From Ferrovibrio sp. (GTDB lineage: Bacteria > Pseudomonadota > Alphaproteobacteria > Ferrovibrionales > Ferrovibrionaceae): DNA of 63,491 nt. How positions within the stretch are numbered: the first letter of the stretch is position 1; every line of letters starts with the position of its first letter. Where the stretch lies: the NCBI RefSeq assembly GCF_002796975.1, contig NZ_PEKV01000009.1:65098-128588 (forward strand). The letters run 5' to 3'. The notes under the pieces were generated by a model. That model did no database searches, was not told the origin of the DNA, and worked only from the letters and a program-made list of their open reading frames with translations. Position numbers and translations under genes: made by a program. Positions 17,985 to 25,494 of this stretch are shown here, one piece after another.

Positions 17985-18857
17985 ATGTCCATCACGTCAG
18001 TTTCACCTGCGGTTTACCAAGTTCCCGCGCAGCGGACGATCCCGCGGGTTGCGCCGAAGAATGTTGCCGATCTGCCGCAGGAAGAGCAGGACGCCATAAG
18101 GGCGCGCCACGCGGAAATGTATGCGCGCATTGCCGAGCATGACCGGAAGATGGCCAACATGAAGAAGCTGATCCAGAATATGCGGACAGGTGGAGAGGTC
18201 CAGAGTCGCCATGCCCCGAATGTGGCAGGCCTTTCACGCGAACAGTCGCTCCGGCAGATCGAATCGATGTCTGAACTGATCCGGAGCGGCGACGCTGAGA
18301 GAGTCCCGTTTTTCAGCGGCAACGGAACGCAGACCACGACGAATGCGCGGCAGTATGTCTCCTGGCTGCAGCAGCATGTGAAGGGACTGGATAGCGCGGG
18401 TGAGGTCACGCCAGAGCCGGTTAGTACGGGCACCGCCGGCGGTCCGTTTCCTGCCGATTACGTCAGCGAGATAAAGAGGCTTCGTACTGATGTACCAGGG
18501 GTGAAATACGAAGACTGGTCCCCTGAATTCAAACAGCGGGTTGCTGAGGGGCGGGAACGTTCCCAAGCGCTGAGCGCATTGGGCAGAGAGCTGGAGGAGC
18601 GCTCCAAGCTTGAGGCGGTGGAGAGCAACAGTTACTGCGCACCGTATGTTAAAGGATTGTCGCGCGAACAGGCGTTGACGCAAATTTATTTTTCCAGCGA
18701 AGTGATCCGGAACGGACAGGAAGAGAAGTACACTCTCTCCACCAGCCTAGACGGCAAACAGACGACCTCGAATTTCCGCCAGTACGTCTACTGGTTGCAG
18801 CAGCATGTGAAAGCGCTGGACGGCGGCGGAACGTCATCCACGCTGGCGCAGGCGTAG
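17985..18857 (+). CDS. Unrecognised protein with two copies of an SREQAL/WLQQHVK module
   Basis: 290 residues, no signal peptide or membrane segment, predicted largely helical and soluble. Two copies of a module of about 70 residues are clear: residues about 72-139 and 213-283. Shared features: a (L)SREQ(A/S)LxQI start, SELIRSG-type helix, a GTQTT(S/T)N turn, RQYVxWLQQHVKxLD and a Gly-rich end; each is preceded by a charged helix rich in Arg/Glu. It ends in STLAQA. I chose ATG 17985 because GGAGG lies 7 nt upstream, inside a rival upstream ATG at 17973. The next gene (2 bp away) is a one-module paralogue with a similar N-terminus (MSITSVS versus MSDISLS). I do not recognise the family and assign no function. 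Confidence 0.85.
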   Translation: MSITSVSPAVYQVPAQRTIPRVAPKNVADLPQEEQDAIRARHAEMYARIAEHDRKMANMKKLIQNMRTGGEVQSRHAPNVAGLSREQSLRQIESMSELIRSGDAERVPFFSGNGTQTTTNARQYVSWLQQHVKGLDSAGEVTPEPVSTGTAGGPFPADYVSEIKRLRTDVPGVKYEDWSPEFKQRVAEGRERSQALSALGRELEERSKLEAVESNSYCAPYVKGLSREQALTQIYFSSEVIRNGQEEKYTLSTSLDGKQTTSNFRQYVYWLQQHVKALDGGGTSSTLAQA

Positions 18858-18859
18858 TC

Positions 18860-19294
18860 ATGTCCGATATCTCGCTTTCGGCATACCGGAACTGGATTCC
18901 GCCTTCCGACCCGAAACAGTCGAAGCCGTTCTCCTATACCAAATGGGAAGACCGTTCGCCCGAGGACCGGGCCGCGTCGATAAAGGCGAGGGCAGATCTG
19001 GCTGCGACCGACAGGCGTTGGGCTGAAGAGGACCGGAAGATTGCTGCTGATTTCAAAGGCCGCGAAGCCCACTCCCGCAGCGTCCCGAATGTGCAGTCGC
19101 TGACGCGTGAACAGGCGCTGTACCAGATCGAATATATGAGTGAGCTGATCCAGAGCGGCGAGGCTGAGAAAACCACGCTGTACGCCGCGAAGGGCACGCA
19201 GACCACCTCGAACTATCGCCAGTATGTTTACTGGCTGCAGCAGCATGTGAAGGAGCTGGAAGGTGCCGGCCAGTCCACGCTGGCGCAGGTGTGA
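18860..19294 (+). CDS. Unrecognised protein with one copy of the same module
   Basis: 144 residues, paralogue of the preceding gene. The module covers residues about 68-137: LTREQALYQIEYMSELIQSG, then GTQTTSNYRQYVYWLQQHV, ending STLAQV, closest to the second module of the neighbour. Residues 30-66 are a charged helix (RSPEDRAASIKARADLAATD...EEDRKIAADF) that matches the pre-module helices of the neighbour in style. Start ATG is 2 bp after the upstream stop, so the two are cotranscribed. An intrinsic terminator follows 95 bp later. Function unknown; gene duplication with module fusion or loss is the evident history. Confidence 0.85.
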   Translation: MSDISLSAYRNWIPPSDPKQSKPFSYTKWEDRSPEDRAASIKARADLAATDRRWAEEDRKIAADFKGREAHSRSVPNVQSLTREQALYQIEYMSELIQSGEAEKTTLYAAKGTQTTSNYRQYVYWLQQHVKELEGAGQSTLAQV

Positions 19295-19388
19295 TGCGAT
19301 CGAAATTTTTCGCTTGCGCTCTTTAAAACGGTCGCGCGTACCCCAGATTATCCTGTGCCGCTCTTGCCCATCGTGAATCCCTCTGTCC

Positions 19389-19413
19389 ACTGCCAGTCTC
19401 TGGCAGTTTTCTT
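19389..19413 (+). terminator. Rho-independent terminator after the two-gene unit
   Basis: ACTGCCAG (19389-19396), loop TCT, CTGGCAGT (19400-19407), then TTTTCTT. Perfect 8-bp stem with U-tract, correctly placed 95 bp after the second unknown gene. Confidence 0.85.
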
Positions 19414-19472
19414 ATGTATGCAGCTTTCCGAATTTTGAACGGCCCTGTTCGGCCGGCAGTGTCCGACGGAAG

Positions 19473-19578
19473 ACCCTCACCCTCCCGCTTCGCGGGCCCC
19501 TCCCTCTCCCACAAGTGGGAGAGGGACGTTCGGCCTTACTCCCTCTCCCGCTTGCGGGAGAGGGTTGGGGTGAGGGTG
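19473..19578. repeat. Intergenic repeat, family C (CCCTCACC / GGTGAGGG type)
   Basis: Outer arms ACCCTCACCCTCCCG and GGTTGGGGTGAGGGT flank two inner palindromes built on CCCTCTCCC-N-GGGAGAGGG and CCCTCTCCCGCTTGCGGGAGAGGG-like sequence. This is a common dispersed repeat type in Gram-negative genomes. It fills part of the 413-bp gene-free gap at 19295-19707, which otherwise holds the terminator and the phased array listed separately. Confidence 0.8.
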
Positions 19579-19587
19579 CTAGACGCT

Positions 19588-19712
19588 GGAATAAGACTCA
19601 GCTAAGCCAAAATAAGAAAATATAAGCACGGAATAAGACTCAAATAAGCACGCTATAAGACGGACTAAACCTGCCCCAAGCGCCGGCTAAACCTTTGATA
19701 AACTGGCTTAAG
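19588..19712. repeat. Helically phased TAAG/TAAA array, 12 units of 10-11 bp
   Basis: TAAG or TAAA begins at 19592, 19603, 19613, 19623, 19634, 19645, 19656, 19666, 19688, 19699 and 19709; the one exception, at 19677, is CAAG. Successive spacings are 11,10,10,11,11,11,10,11,11,11,10, mean 10.6 bp, which is one turn of B-DNA. Sequence between the tetramers varies, although GGAATAAGACTCA occurs twice (19588, 19630). The array ends inside the stop codon of the minus-strand AbrB-type gene. Phasing with variable spacers suggests a protein- or bend-determining DNA array rather than simple slippage. What it does is unknown. Confidence 0.85.
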
Positions 19713-20766
19713 CGCCTGGTTTCCTGAGGCCCAGCAGCCGGAACACCGGCGGCACGGCGATCACCACCACCGCGATGCGGAAAATATGCATGCTGGCGAC
19801 GATGGCGACCTCGACGCCCAGCCCGAGCGCCACCAGGCTCATCTCCGCCATGCCGCCGGGCGACAGCACCAGCATCAGCGCCTCGGTCGGGATGCCGGCC
19901 CAGGCCGCGAAACTCAAGGTCATGCCGAGCGCCACCGCCAGCATGATCAGGGTGCCGATCACGGCGTAAGTGGCGATGCGGCCGACTTCCTTCAGGGGCG
20001 TGCCGACGAAGCGGCAGCCCAGCGCCGCACCCATCACCACCTGCGCGGTGGCGACCAGCTCCGGCGGCGGCGCGGCATGCGACCAGCCGGCCAGATGCAC
20101 CAGCGCCGAGACGACCATCGGGCCGACGAGCTGCGCCGCCGGGATGCGCAGGAAGCGCGCGGCATACCAGCCGGCCGCGCCGCAGGTGACCAGCAGCGCG
20201 CCCTCATGCCATGGCAGTTGCCACATATGCGGCCCCTGCGCCATCGGCGGCACGTTGAGTTTTTCCACGAAGCGGAAATAGACCGGCACCGTCATCACGG
20301 TGATGAAGATGCGCAAGGCATGCGTCAGGATGATGCTGCGGCCGTCGCCGCCGAAAGCCTCGCCCACCAGGGTCATTTCCTGCAACCCGCCGGGCGCGGC
20401 CGAGAAATAGGCGGTCACCGGATCGAGCCGGGCCAGATGGCGGAACATGAGATAGCAGATCGTGGTCACGATCGGGATATAGGCCATCATCAGGACGATC
20501 AGGTTCACCCATTCGCGGGCGCGCTCGATCATCTCGGGCCGGAAGGCGCTGCCCAGCATCACGCCGATGATCACGATCATCACGGTGCGCAGACGGGGCT
20601 CGACGCGCATGGTGAGTTTGCGGTCGATGCCGGCCAGCACGCCGACGCCGGTGAAGAACATCGCCCCCAGCATCCAGGCCAGCGGCATATGCAGCATGAG
20701 AAAGACCGCACCGCCCGCCGCGCCGATCAGCAGGGCTGGCAGGCTGGAGGCGAGGTTGCGCAGCAT
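19708..20766 (-). CDS. AbrB/AmoA-like family multi-pass membrane protein
   Basis: 352-residue inner-membrane protein of the family misleadingly named AbrB or 'ammonia monooxygenase' (PF05145), built from two AbrB duplicated halves with roughly ten hydrophobic segments. Seen: ALLIGAAGGAVFLMLHMPLAWMLGAM at the N-terminus, the signature SAAPGGLQEMTLVGEAFGGD in the first half and LSPGGMAEMSLVALGLG in the second half, the hallmark internal repeat. Function is not established; transport is usually assumed. Start ATG at 20766. It precedes nothing on its strand within the window, and its stop codon lies in the phased TAAG array. Confidence 0.85.
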   Translation of the reverse strand: MLRNLASSLPALLIGAAGGAVFLMLHMPLAWMLGAMFFTGVGVLAGIDRKLTMRVEPRLRTVMIVIIGVMLGSAFRPEMIERAREWVNLIVLMMAYIPIVTTICYLMFRHLARLDPVTAYFSAAPGGLQEMTLVGEAFGGDGRSIILTHALRIFITVMTVPVYFRFVEKLNVPPMAQGPHMWQLPWHEGALLVTCGAAGWYAARFLRIPAAQLVGPMVVSALVHLAGWSHAAPPPELVATAQVVMGAALGCRFVGTPLKEVGRIATYAVIGTLIMLAVALGMTLSFAAWAGIPTEALMLVLSPGGMAEMSLVALGLGVEVAIVASMHIFRIAVVVIAVPPVFRLLGLRKPGA

Positions 20767-20785
20767 GCGTCGCCGGTCTCGCGCG

Positions 20786-21742
20786 TCAGGCCGCGATATA
20801 GCGGCCCAGCCGCACGGCGGTCTGGCCGGGCTTCAGCCGCTTGGTCGGCATGATCAGCACGCAGTTGTCATAGGGCGTGGTGATCGGCGTCGGGCCGTCA
20901 TGCGCGATCACGGTGCCGGCCTGCGGAATCGATTCCAGCCCCATGAAGCTCTGCGCGAAGCTGAAGGTCTCGGTGGCGATGGTGACGGCATCGGTCACCT
21001 CGACGAATTTCTGCTGCGCCGTCGGGCGCGGCGCCAGGCCGTGGCGCGCCAGGTCGGACTCCGTTGCCTGGCCGGCGGCATGCAGGAAGCGGAACATCGT
21101 CTCGATGGCGACATCGCGGCTCGCCTGCTCCCAGTGCTGGCCGCATTCCACCAGCAGCGCGTTCCTGGCGCTGGCCGGATCGCCGAAGCCGCCGTAGTCG
21201 CGCATGCGTAAGCCCGCCTTGTGGCCCTGGTCGGCCACGACCGTGGCCGGCACGCCGACCTTGGCGGCCAGTTCACGGCCCTTCGACAGCGGTCCGGCCA
21301 GCATCAGCGCCGGCGAGGGCTGCTGCATCGAATGCAGGTCGAGCAGCAGGTCGATCTCGGCCAGCAGCGGTTCGATCTCGCGGGCGCGGTCCAGTTCGAT
21401 CGAGCGGCGCTCGCTGCCCAGCGCAGTGTCGCCCCAGACGCGGTTCATATCCTCGTCGACAAAGCGCGAGGCGGTCGGCTCATTGGGGTCGAAGCGGGTA
21501 TAGGCCGCGACGTTGCAGAAGATCAGCGTCAGCCGGCCGATGGCGGGTTTGAACGTCTCGCGCAGCAGCAGGTCGAGCGCATGGGCGCCGCAGACCTCGT
21601 TGCCATGGATCAGCGCGGTGATCGCCACATGCGGACCGGGCTTGCCGGAGTCGAGGCTATGGGCATAGGGGATGCCGGTATTGCCTTCGCGGTACTGGGT
21701 GATCGGGATGGGCAGCAGCGGATTGGCGGGCAGCGCGGACAT
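20786..21742 (-). CDS. Succinylglutamate desuccinylase/aspartoacylase-family zinc amidohydrolase
   Basis: M14-type zinc carboxypeptidase-fold protein of 318 residues. Seen: ITALIHGNEVCGAHALD with the zinc-binding His and Glu, the substrate-site FCNVAAYTRFD with the Arg/Asn pair, DLHSMQQPSPAL with the third zinc His, and the C-terminal beta domain. The ATG at 21742 gives the family N-terminus; the 36-residue in-frame extension is not conserved-looking. 19 bp separate it from the downstream AbrB-type gene, so the two probably share a transcript, suggesting hydrolysis of an amide near a membrane transporter. Substrate unknown. Confidence 0.87.
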   Translation of the reverse strand: MSALPANPLLPIPITQYREGNTGIPYAHSLDSGKPGPHVAITALIHGNEVCGAHALDLLLRETFKPAIGRLTLIFCNVAAYTRFDPNEPTASRFVDEDMNRVWGDTALGSERRSIELDRAREIEPLLAEIDLLLDLHSMQQPSPALMLAGPLSKGRELAAKVGVPATVVADQGHKAGLRMRDYGGFGDPASARNALLVECGQHWEQASRDVAIETMFRFLHAAGQATESDLARHGLAPRPTAQQKFVEVTDAVTIATETFSFAQSFMGLESIPQAGTVIAHDGPTPITTPYDNCVLIMPTKRLKPGQTAVRLGRYIAA

Positions 21743-21869
21743 TACGGCTTTCTGGCTGATTCTGGTTGAGGCACCGCAGTTATAGCGCCTGAACCATGTT
21801 CCGGCCCAGCGACAGCGGCATGACTTTGAAAGGGTTGAGGAAAATTCCACCCACGGCTAAGCTGCCGGC

Positions 21870-22088
21870 ATGACCTCGATCTCCGCGATCTCGTCCTCGC
21901 TCAGCGGCCTGCAGAAGGCCGACCAGATGCTGATGGGCGCCGTGCAGGCGGTGAATGGCGGCGGCCTCGACAGCATGGCCGAGGCAGCCGTGGCGCTGCA
22001 GACTGCGAAAGTGCAGGCCAGCGCCAGCGCCGAGATCCTGCGCACCAGCCTGGAGCTGGAAGGCCAGTTCATCGACCTGTTGGCCTAA
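21870..22088 (+). CDS. 72-residue rod-like small protein
   Basis: Short protein: an N-terminal helix SSSLSGLQKADQMLMGAVQAV, a Gly-rich turn, and a C-terminal helix with AAVALQTAKVQASASAEILRT ending EGQFIDLLA. This reads like the N- and C-terminal helices of flagellar rod/hook proteins (FlgC/FlgG style 'SGLQAA...' and 'KVIRTxDExxGxLLDL') joined without the middle domain. Similar miniature proteins exist in other proteobacteria without assigned function. No flagellar gene is in the window. Its stop overlaps the convergent acetyltransferase stop by 4 nt. Confidence 0.7.
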   Translation: MTSISAISSSLSGLQKADQMLMGAVQAVNGGGLDSMAEAAVALQTAKVQASASAEILRTSLELEGQFIDLLA

Positions 22089-22603
22089 GCCGGCAAGTAT
22101 CTCCGCATCGCCACACGATTGGCTACGTCGAGTCCGGCGGCCTTTTGCCGCGCGATCACCAGCCGCAGGCTCGGCCCGATCTGGTTGTCTGACAACACAT
22201 GGAAACCGAGCCGCTCATAATAAGGTGCATTCCACGGCACGGTGCGGAAGGTGGTGAGGCACAGCGCCGGCAATCCAAGACTGCGCGCGAAGTCTTCGGC
22301 GGCTTTGAGAAGCGGTACGGCGAGGCGATGGCCGGCATGATCGGGATGCACGGCCAGTTCCTGCACATACAGGTCGCCGTCGATCTCGGTGCAGAGCAGG
22401 AAGCCGACGGGGGTGTCGTCTGAGCCGACCGCGACGAACAGCGCGCCGTCGGTGGCGGCATCGCGCAGGTCTGCCGCCGGCGTGGGATCGTGCTGGGCAA
22501 CGTCGGGATAACCAACAGTGGCAAAGCTTTGCCCGGCCGCGCGTTCGATCGCGCGGATCGCGTCGGCTTCGGAAGGACGGGCAGGGCGGATGCGGTAGGT
22601 CAT
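22085..22603 (-). CDS. GNAT-family N-acetyltransferase
   Basis: 172 residues (174 if the ATG at 22609 is used). N-terminal YRIRPARPSEADAIRAIERAAG is the usual GNAT beginning; YVQELAVHPDHAGHRLAVPLLKAAEDFARSLG contains the acetyl-CoA pyrophosphate loop, and APYYERLGFHVL is the typical C-terminal motif. The substrate is unknown. A longer in-frame start lies inside the adjacent intergenic repeat and is rejected. No clear ribosome site precedes either candidate start. Confidence 0.82.
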   Translation of the reverse strand: MTYRIRPARPSEADAIRAIERAAGQSFATVGYPDVAQHDPTPAADLRDAATDGALFVAVGSDDTPVGFLLCTEIDGDLYVQELAVHPDHAGHRLAVPLLKAAEDFARSLGLPALCLTTFRTVPWNAPYYERLGFHVLSDNQIGPSLRLVIARQKAAGLDVANRVAMRRYLPA

Positions 22604-22615
22604 CGACATGCAATA

Positions 22616-22697
22616 TGTCATGCCCGGGCTTGACCCGGGCATCCCATTTCAGGTGTCGATGAAAAATGGGATCCTCGGGTCAAGCCCGAGGATGACG
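22616..22697. repeat. Intergenic double-palindrome repeat, family B copy 3
   Basis: TGTCATGCCCGGGCTTGACC arm and GGGTCAAGCCCGAGGATGAC arm, with an inner inverted CCCATTT / AAATGGG pair. Lies between the nrdB stop and the acetyltransferase start, 10 bp after nrdB, so it may end the nrdB transcript. Confidence 0.85.
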
Positions 22698-22707
22698 ATT
22701 TTGGTTA

Positions 22708-23667
22708 TTACGCGAAAGCGTCTTCCCAGTTGCCCTGGGTCGAGGCCTTGGAATATTCGGTGGCGCGGTTTTCGAAGAAGTTGGTGTGTTCCACGCCGTT
22801 CAGGATCGCATCCAGCCAGGGCAGCGGGTTCTTCTCGATCCGGTACATCGGCTGCAGCTTGAGCTGCAGCAGGCGGCGGTCGGCGGTCCAGCGGATGTAG
22901 TCCTTCACTTCCTGCGCGGTCAGGCCCTGCACGCCCTCGATCTCGAAGGCGAGGTCGATGAAGGCGTCTTCATGCTCCACGATGGTGGAGCAGGCGACGT
23001 ACAGGTCGCGCTGGAACTGCTCGGTCCAGACTTCCGGATTCTCTTCCAGGAATGTGTGGAACAGCTTGATGATTGAATTGGTGTGCAGGCTTTCGTCGCG
23101 CACCGACCAGCTGACGATCTGGCCCATGCCCTTCATCTTGTTCCAGCGCGGGAAGTTCATCAGGATCGCGAAGCTGGCGAACAGCTGCAGGCCTTCGGTG
23201 AAGGCGCCGAACACCGCCAGCGTCTTGGCGATGTCGGTCTTGGTGCTCACGCCGAACTGCTGCATGTAGTCGTACTTGTCCTTCATCTCCTTGTAGCGGA
23301 GGAAGGCCGAGTATTCTTCTTCGGGCATGCCGATGGTGTCGAGCAGGTGGCTGTAGGCGGCGATGTGCACGGTCTCGATATTCGAGAAGGCCGACAGCAT
23401 CATCTGCACTTCGGTAGGCTTGAACACCTGCGCGTAGTGCTTCATGTAGCAGTTGTTCACTTCCACGTCGGCCTGGGTGAAGAAGCGGAAAATCTGCGTC
23501 AGCAGGTTCTTCTCGCCCGGCGTCAGCTTCTTCTGCCAGTCCTTCACGTCATCGGCGAGCGGCACTTCTTCCGGCAGCCAGTGCAGGCGTTGCTGGGTCA
23601 TCCAGGCTTCGTAAGCCCACGGGTACTTGAAGGGCTTGTAGACCGGCTTGGAGTCGAGCAGCGACAT
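22708..23667 (-). CDS. nrdB: Class I ribonucleotide reductase beta (radical) subunit
   Basis: Generates the tyrosyl radical that starts reduction of ribonucleotides by NrdA. 319 residues. Metal-ligand and radical positions are visible: Asp67 in FFTQADVEV, Glu98 and His101 in NIETVHIAAYSHL with radical Tyr105, Glu in AFTEGLQLF, and Glu/His in VRDESLHTN. The C-terminus GNWEDAFA is the tail that docks into NrdA. No ATP cone is present at the N-terminus. Its partner nrdA is 8.3 kb away on the same strand with unrelated genes between, so the two are not an operon here. Confidence 0.95.
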   Translation of the reverse strand: MSLLDSKPVYKPFKYPWAYEAWMTQQRLHWLPEEVPLADDVKDWQKKLTPGEKNLLTQIFRFFTQADVEVNNCYMKHYAQVFKPTEVQMMLSAFSNIETVHIAAYSHLLDTIGMPEEEYSAFLRYKEMKDKYDYMQQFGVSTKTDIAKTLAVFGAFTEGLQLFASFAILMNFPRWNKMKGMGQIVSWSVRDESLHTNSIIKLFHTFLEENPEVWTEQFQRDLYVACSTIVEHEDAFIDLAFEIEGVQGLTAQEVKDYIRWTADRRLLQLKLQPMYRIEKNPLPWLDAILNGVEHTNFFENRATEYSKASTQGNWEDAFA

Positions 23668-23773
23668 GGGATCCTCACTCTGATTCTGAGGGTCGGACTA
23701 TCGCAATATCTGGTGGGGCTCGGCAAGTCCAAACCCCTACATCTGGGGCTCAGGCTGTGGATATTTCGGTCGC

Positions 23774-24241
23774 TCAGCCGGCCTTGGCTGTGGATGACTC
23801 GTCTTTCGCCGCGATCAGCCCGTCGGCCAGGCTGCGGATCTCGACCTGCAGCCGGGCGATGTCGGCGGCCGGCATCGGCAGCAGGCAGCCCAGTTCGGCG
23901 CGCACGCCGCGAACTTCGGCCTTCAGGGCCTGTCCTGCCGGGGTAAGGAAGATGTCGACCTGGCGTTCGTCGGCGCTGCTGCGGCGGCGCTGGATCAGGC
24001 CGGACTGTTCCATACGCTTGAGCATGGGGGTGAGGGTGCCGGAATCGAGATGCAGGCGCTGGCCGATCTCCTTCACGGCAACGCCATCCTGATCCCACAG
24101 CACCAGCAGGACCAGATACTGCGGATAGGTGAGGCCGAGCGGCTCCAGCTTGTCGCGATACAGCCGTGTCATTGCATTCGACGCGGCATAGAGCGCGAAG
24201 CAGAGCTGATTATCGAGCTTGAGGGTCGGATCGGCGGTCAT
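23774..24241 (-). CDS. ohrR: MarR-family organic hydroperoxide sensor OhrR
   Basis: 155-residue winged-helix repressor. Seen: the conserved redox Cys in LDNQLCFALYAASNAMTRLY, YPQYLVLLVLWDQDGVAVKEIGQRLHLDSGTLTPMLKRME as the DNA-binding part, and DERQVDIFLT as the wing. OhrR represses ohr until the Cys is oxidised by organic hydroperoxide. ATG 24241 selected because it gives the family N-terminus; the much longer in-frame extension reads through ohr. It sits 59 bp downstream of ohr on the same strand, so probably cotranscribed and autoregulated. Confidence 0.93.
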   Translation of the reverse strand: MTADPTLKLDNQLCFALYAASNAMTRLYRDKLEPLGLTYPQYLVLLVLWDQDGVAVKEIGQRLHLDSGTLTPMLKRMEQSGLIQRRRSSADERQVDIFLTPAGQALKAEVRGVRAELGCLLPMPAADIARLQVEIRSLADGLIAAKDESSTAKAG

Positions 24242-24300
24242 GGTTTCAACGAGCGTTTTGGCGCCGCCGGAGCCAGTGCCCCGGCGGCGCGAGTCGCAGT

Positions 24301-24723
24301 TTAGACGGTCGTTTCGAGCGTGGCTTCGATATTGCCACGGGTCGCCTTGGAATACGGGCAGACCTGATGTGCGGCGGCGGTGAGCGCCTCGGCCTGGGCC
24401 TTGTCCATGCCCGGCAGGTTGACGGCGATCTTCGCGTTCAGGCCGAAGCTGGTCTCGTCCTTGCCGATACCGATGGTCACCGTGACGGTGTTGCCGGCTG
24501 GCAGCGCGACCTTCTGGTTGCGGGCGACCAGGCCGAGCGCGCCCTGGAAGCAGGCGGCGTACCCCGACGCGAAAAAGGTTTCCGGGTTGGCGGCATTGCC
24601 GGGGCCACCGAGTTCCGTCGGCATCGCCAGCGTCATGTCGATGATGCCGTCGGCGGACTTGACCTGGCCGGAGCGACCGCCGGTGGCGGTGGCGGAGGTG
24701 GTATAGAGTGGGGTGATGGACAT
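24301..24723 (-). CDS. ohr: Organic hydroperoxide resistance protein Ohr
   Basis: Thiol peroxidase (OsmC/Ohr fold) that reduces organic hydroperoxides with lipoyl/dihydrolipoamide electron donors. 140 residues. The peroxidatic Cys is in GYAACFQGAL and the resolving Cys in HQVCPYSKATRGNI; PETFFASGYAA and NPETFF are signature positions. Directly upstream of ohrR and preceded by an OhrR-type palindrome about 70 bp before its start. Confidence 0.96.
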   Translation of the reverse strand: MSITPLYTTSATATGGRSGQVKSADGIIDMTLAMPTELGGPGNAANPETFFASGYAACFQGALGLVARNQKVALPAGNTVTVTIGIGKDETSFGLNAKIAVNLPGMDKAQAEALTAAAHQVCPYSKATRGNIEATLETTV

Positions 24724-24792
24724 GGTTTCTCTCCTTGTGGGGCAGTGTCAGCGGCGGGGATGCGCGTTTGCCGTGAGGAGGAAGGTAGCGGG

Positions 24793-24803
24793 CAATTAAA
24801 TTG
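24793..24803 (-). promoter_or_regulatory. Candidate OhrR operator
   Basis: CAATT-A-AATTG is a perfect 11-bp inverted repeat at 70-80 bp before the ohr ATG, within an AT-rich patch. It matches the core of known OhrR boxes (TACAATT-AATTGTA type). Inference from motif and position. Confidence 0.6.
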
Positions 24804-24878
24804 TGCACAAGCTAAATTAATGTGACGAAGGTCACCGGTGAGCTGCCGGGGCGGACCGAACTTAGCCTGCGACGGAAC

Positions 24879-24904
24879 GGAACCCGGCTGAGGCCACCCC
24901 TGTT
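24879..24904 (+). promoter_or_regulatory. Possible sigma-EcfG promoter, weak
   Basis: GGAAC (24879-24883), 17-bp spacer, TGTT (24901-24904), 30 bp before the FMN reductase ATG. EcfG consensus is GGAAC-N16/17-CGTT; one of four -10 bases differs. A second GGAAC directly precedes it. Confidence 0.35.
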
Positions 24905-24933
24905 TCACCTGAGCGATACGGAGAGAGCGCATC

Positions 24934-25494
24934 ATGGCAAAATTCACCGTCGGTTACGTGATCGGCAGCCTGGCCCGGGAATCGATCAACCGCAAACTGG
25001 CGAAAGCCCTCGTCAAGCTTGCACCGGCGGACTTCGCCATGGTCGAAATCACATGGAAAGACCTGCCGTTCTACAGCTACGACTTTGACAAGAATTATCC
25101 GAAGGTCGCCGTCGACTTCAAAGACGCGATCCATGGCGCCGATGGCATCCTGTTCATCACGCCCGAATACAATCGCTCCATACCCGGCGCCCTGAAGAAC
25201 GCTATCGACTGGGCGAGCCGCCCCTATGGCAAGAATGCCTTCGATAAAAAGCCCGCCGCCGTCATCGGTGCATCGATCGGCGCCATCGGCACCGCGGTAG
25301 CCCAGCAGCATCTCAAAGGCGTTCTGGGATATTGCAACATGCGCCTGATGAACTCGCCCGAAGGCTACATCACGTTCAAGCCCGACCTGATCGCCGATGA
25401 CGGCACGGTCAATGTGGAGTCGACCAGGGAATTCCTGCGGACATACATGCAGGCCTTTGCTGCACATATTCAGCGCTGCGCAGCTGCAGGCTAG
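24934..25494 (+). CDS. NADPH-dependent FMN reductase
   Basis: Flavodoxin-like quinone/FMN reductase of 186 residues (YieF/ChrR/AzoR-like group). Seen: [18 protein letters not shown] (phosphate-binding loop), the ADFAMVEI strand, and the signature [21 protein letters not shown]. Role: cytoplasmic two-electron reduction of quinones or flavins, often protective against oxidants. It is divergent from ohr with 210 bp between starts, consistent with an oxidant-stress neighbourhood. The 3' end overlaps the convergent histidine kinase stop by 4 nt. Confidence 0.9.
   Translation: MAKFTVGYVIGSLARESINRKLAKALVKLAPADFAMVEITWKDLPFYSYDFDKNYPKVAVDFKDAIHGADGILFITPEYNRSIPGALKNAIDWASRPYGKNAFDKKPAAVIGASIGAIGTAVAQQHLKGVLGYCNMRLMNSPEGYITFKPDLIADDGTVNVESTREFLRTYMQAFAAHIQRCAAAG

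Noticed and set aside
19588-19712. Reading the TAAG array as a CRISPR or a classical iteron set
   Set aside because: Units are 10-11 bp with a 4-bp core; CRISPR repeats are 24-40 bp and iterons about 18-22 bp.
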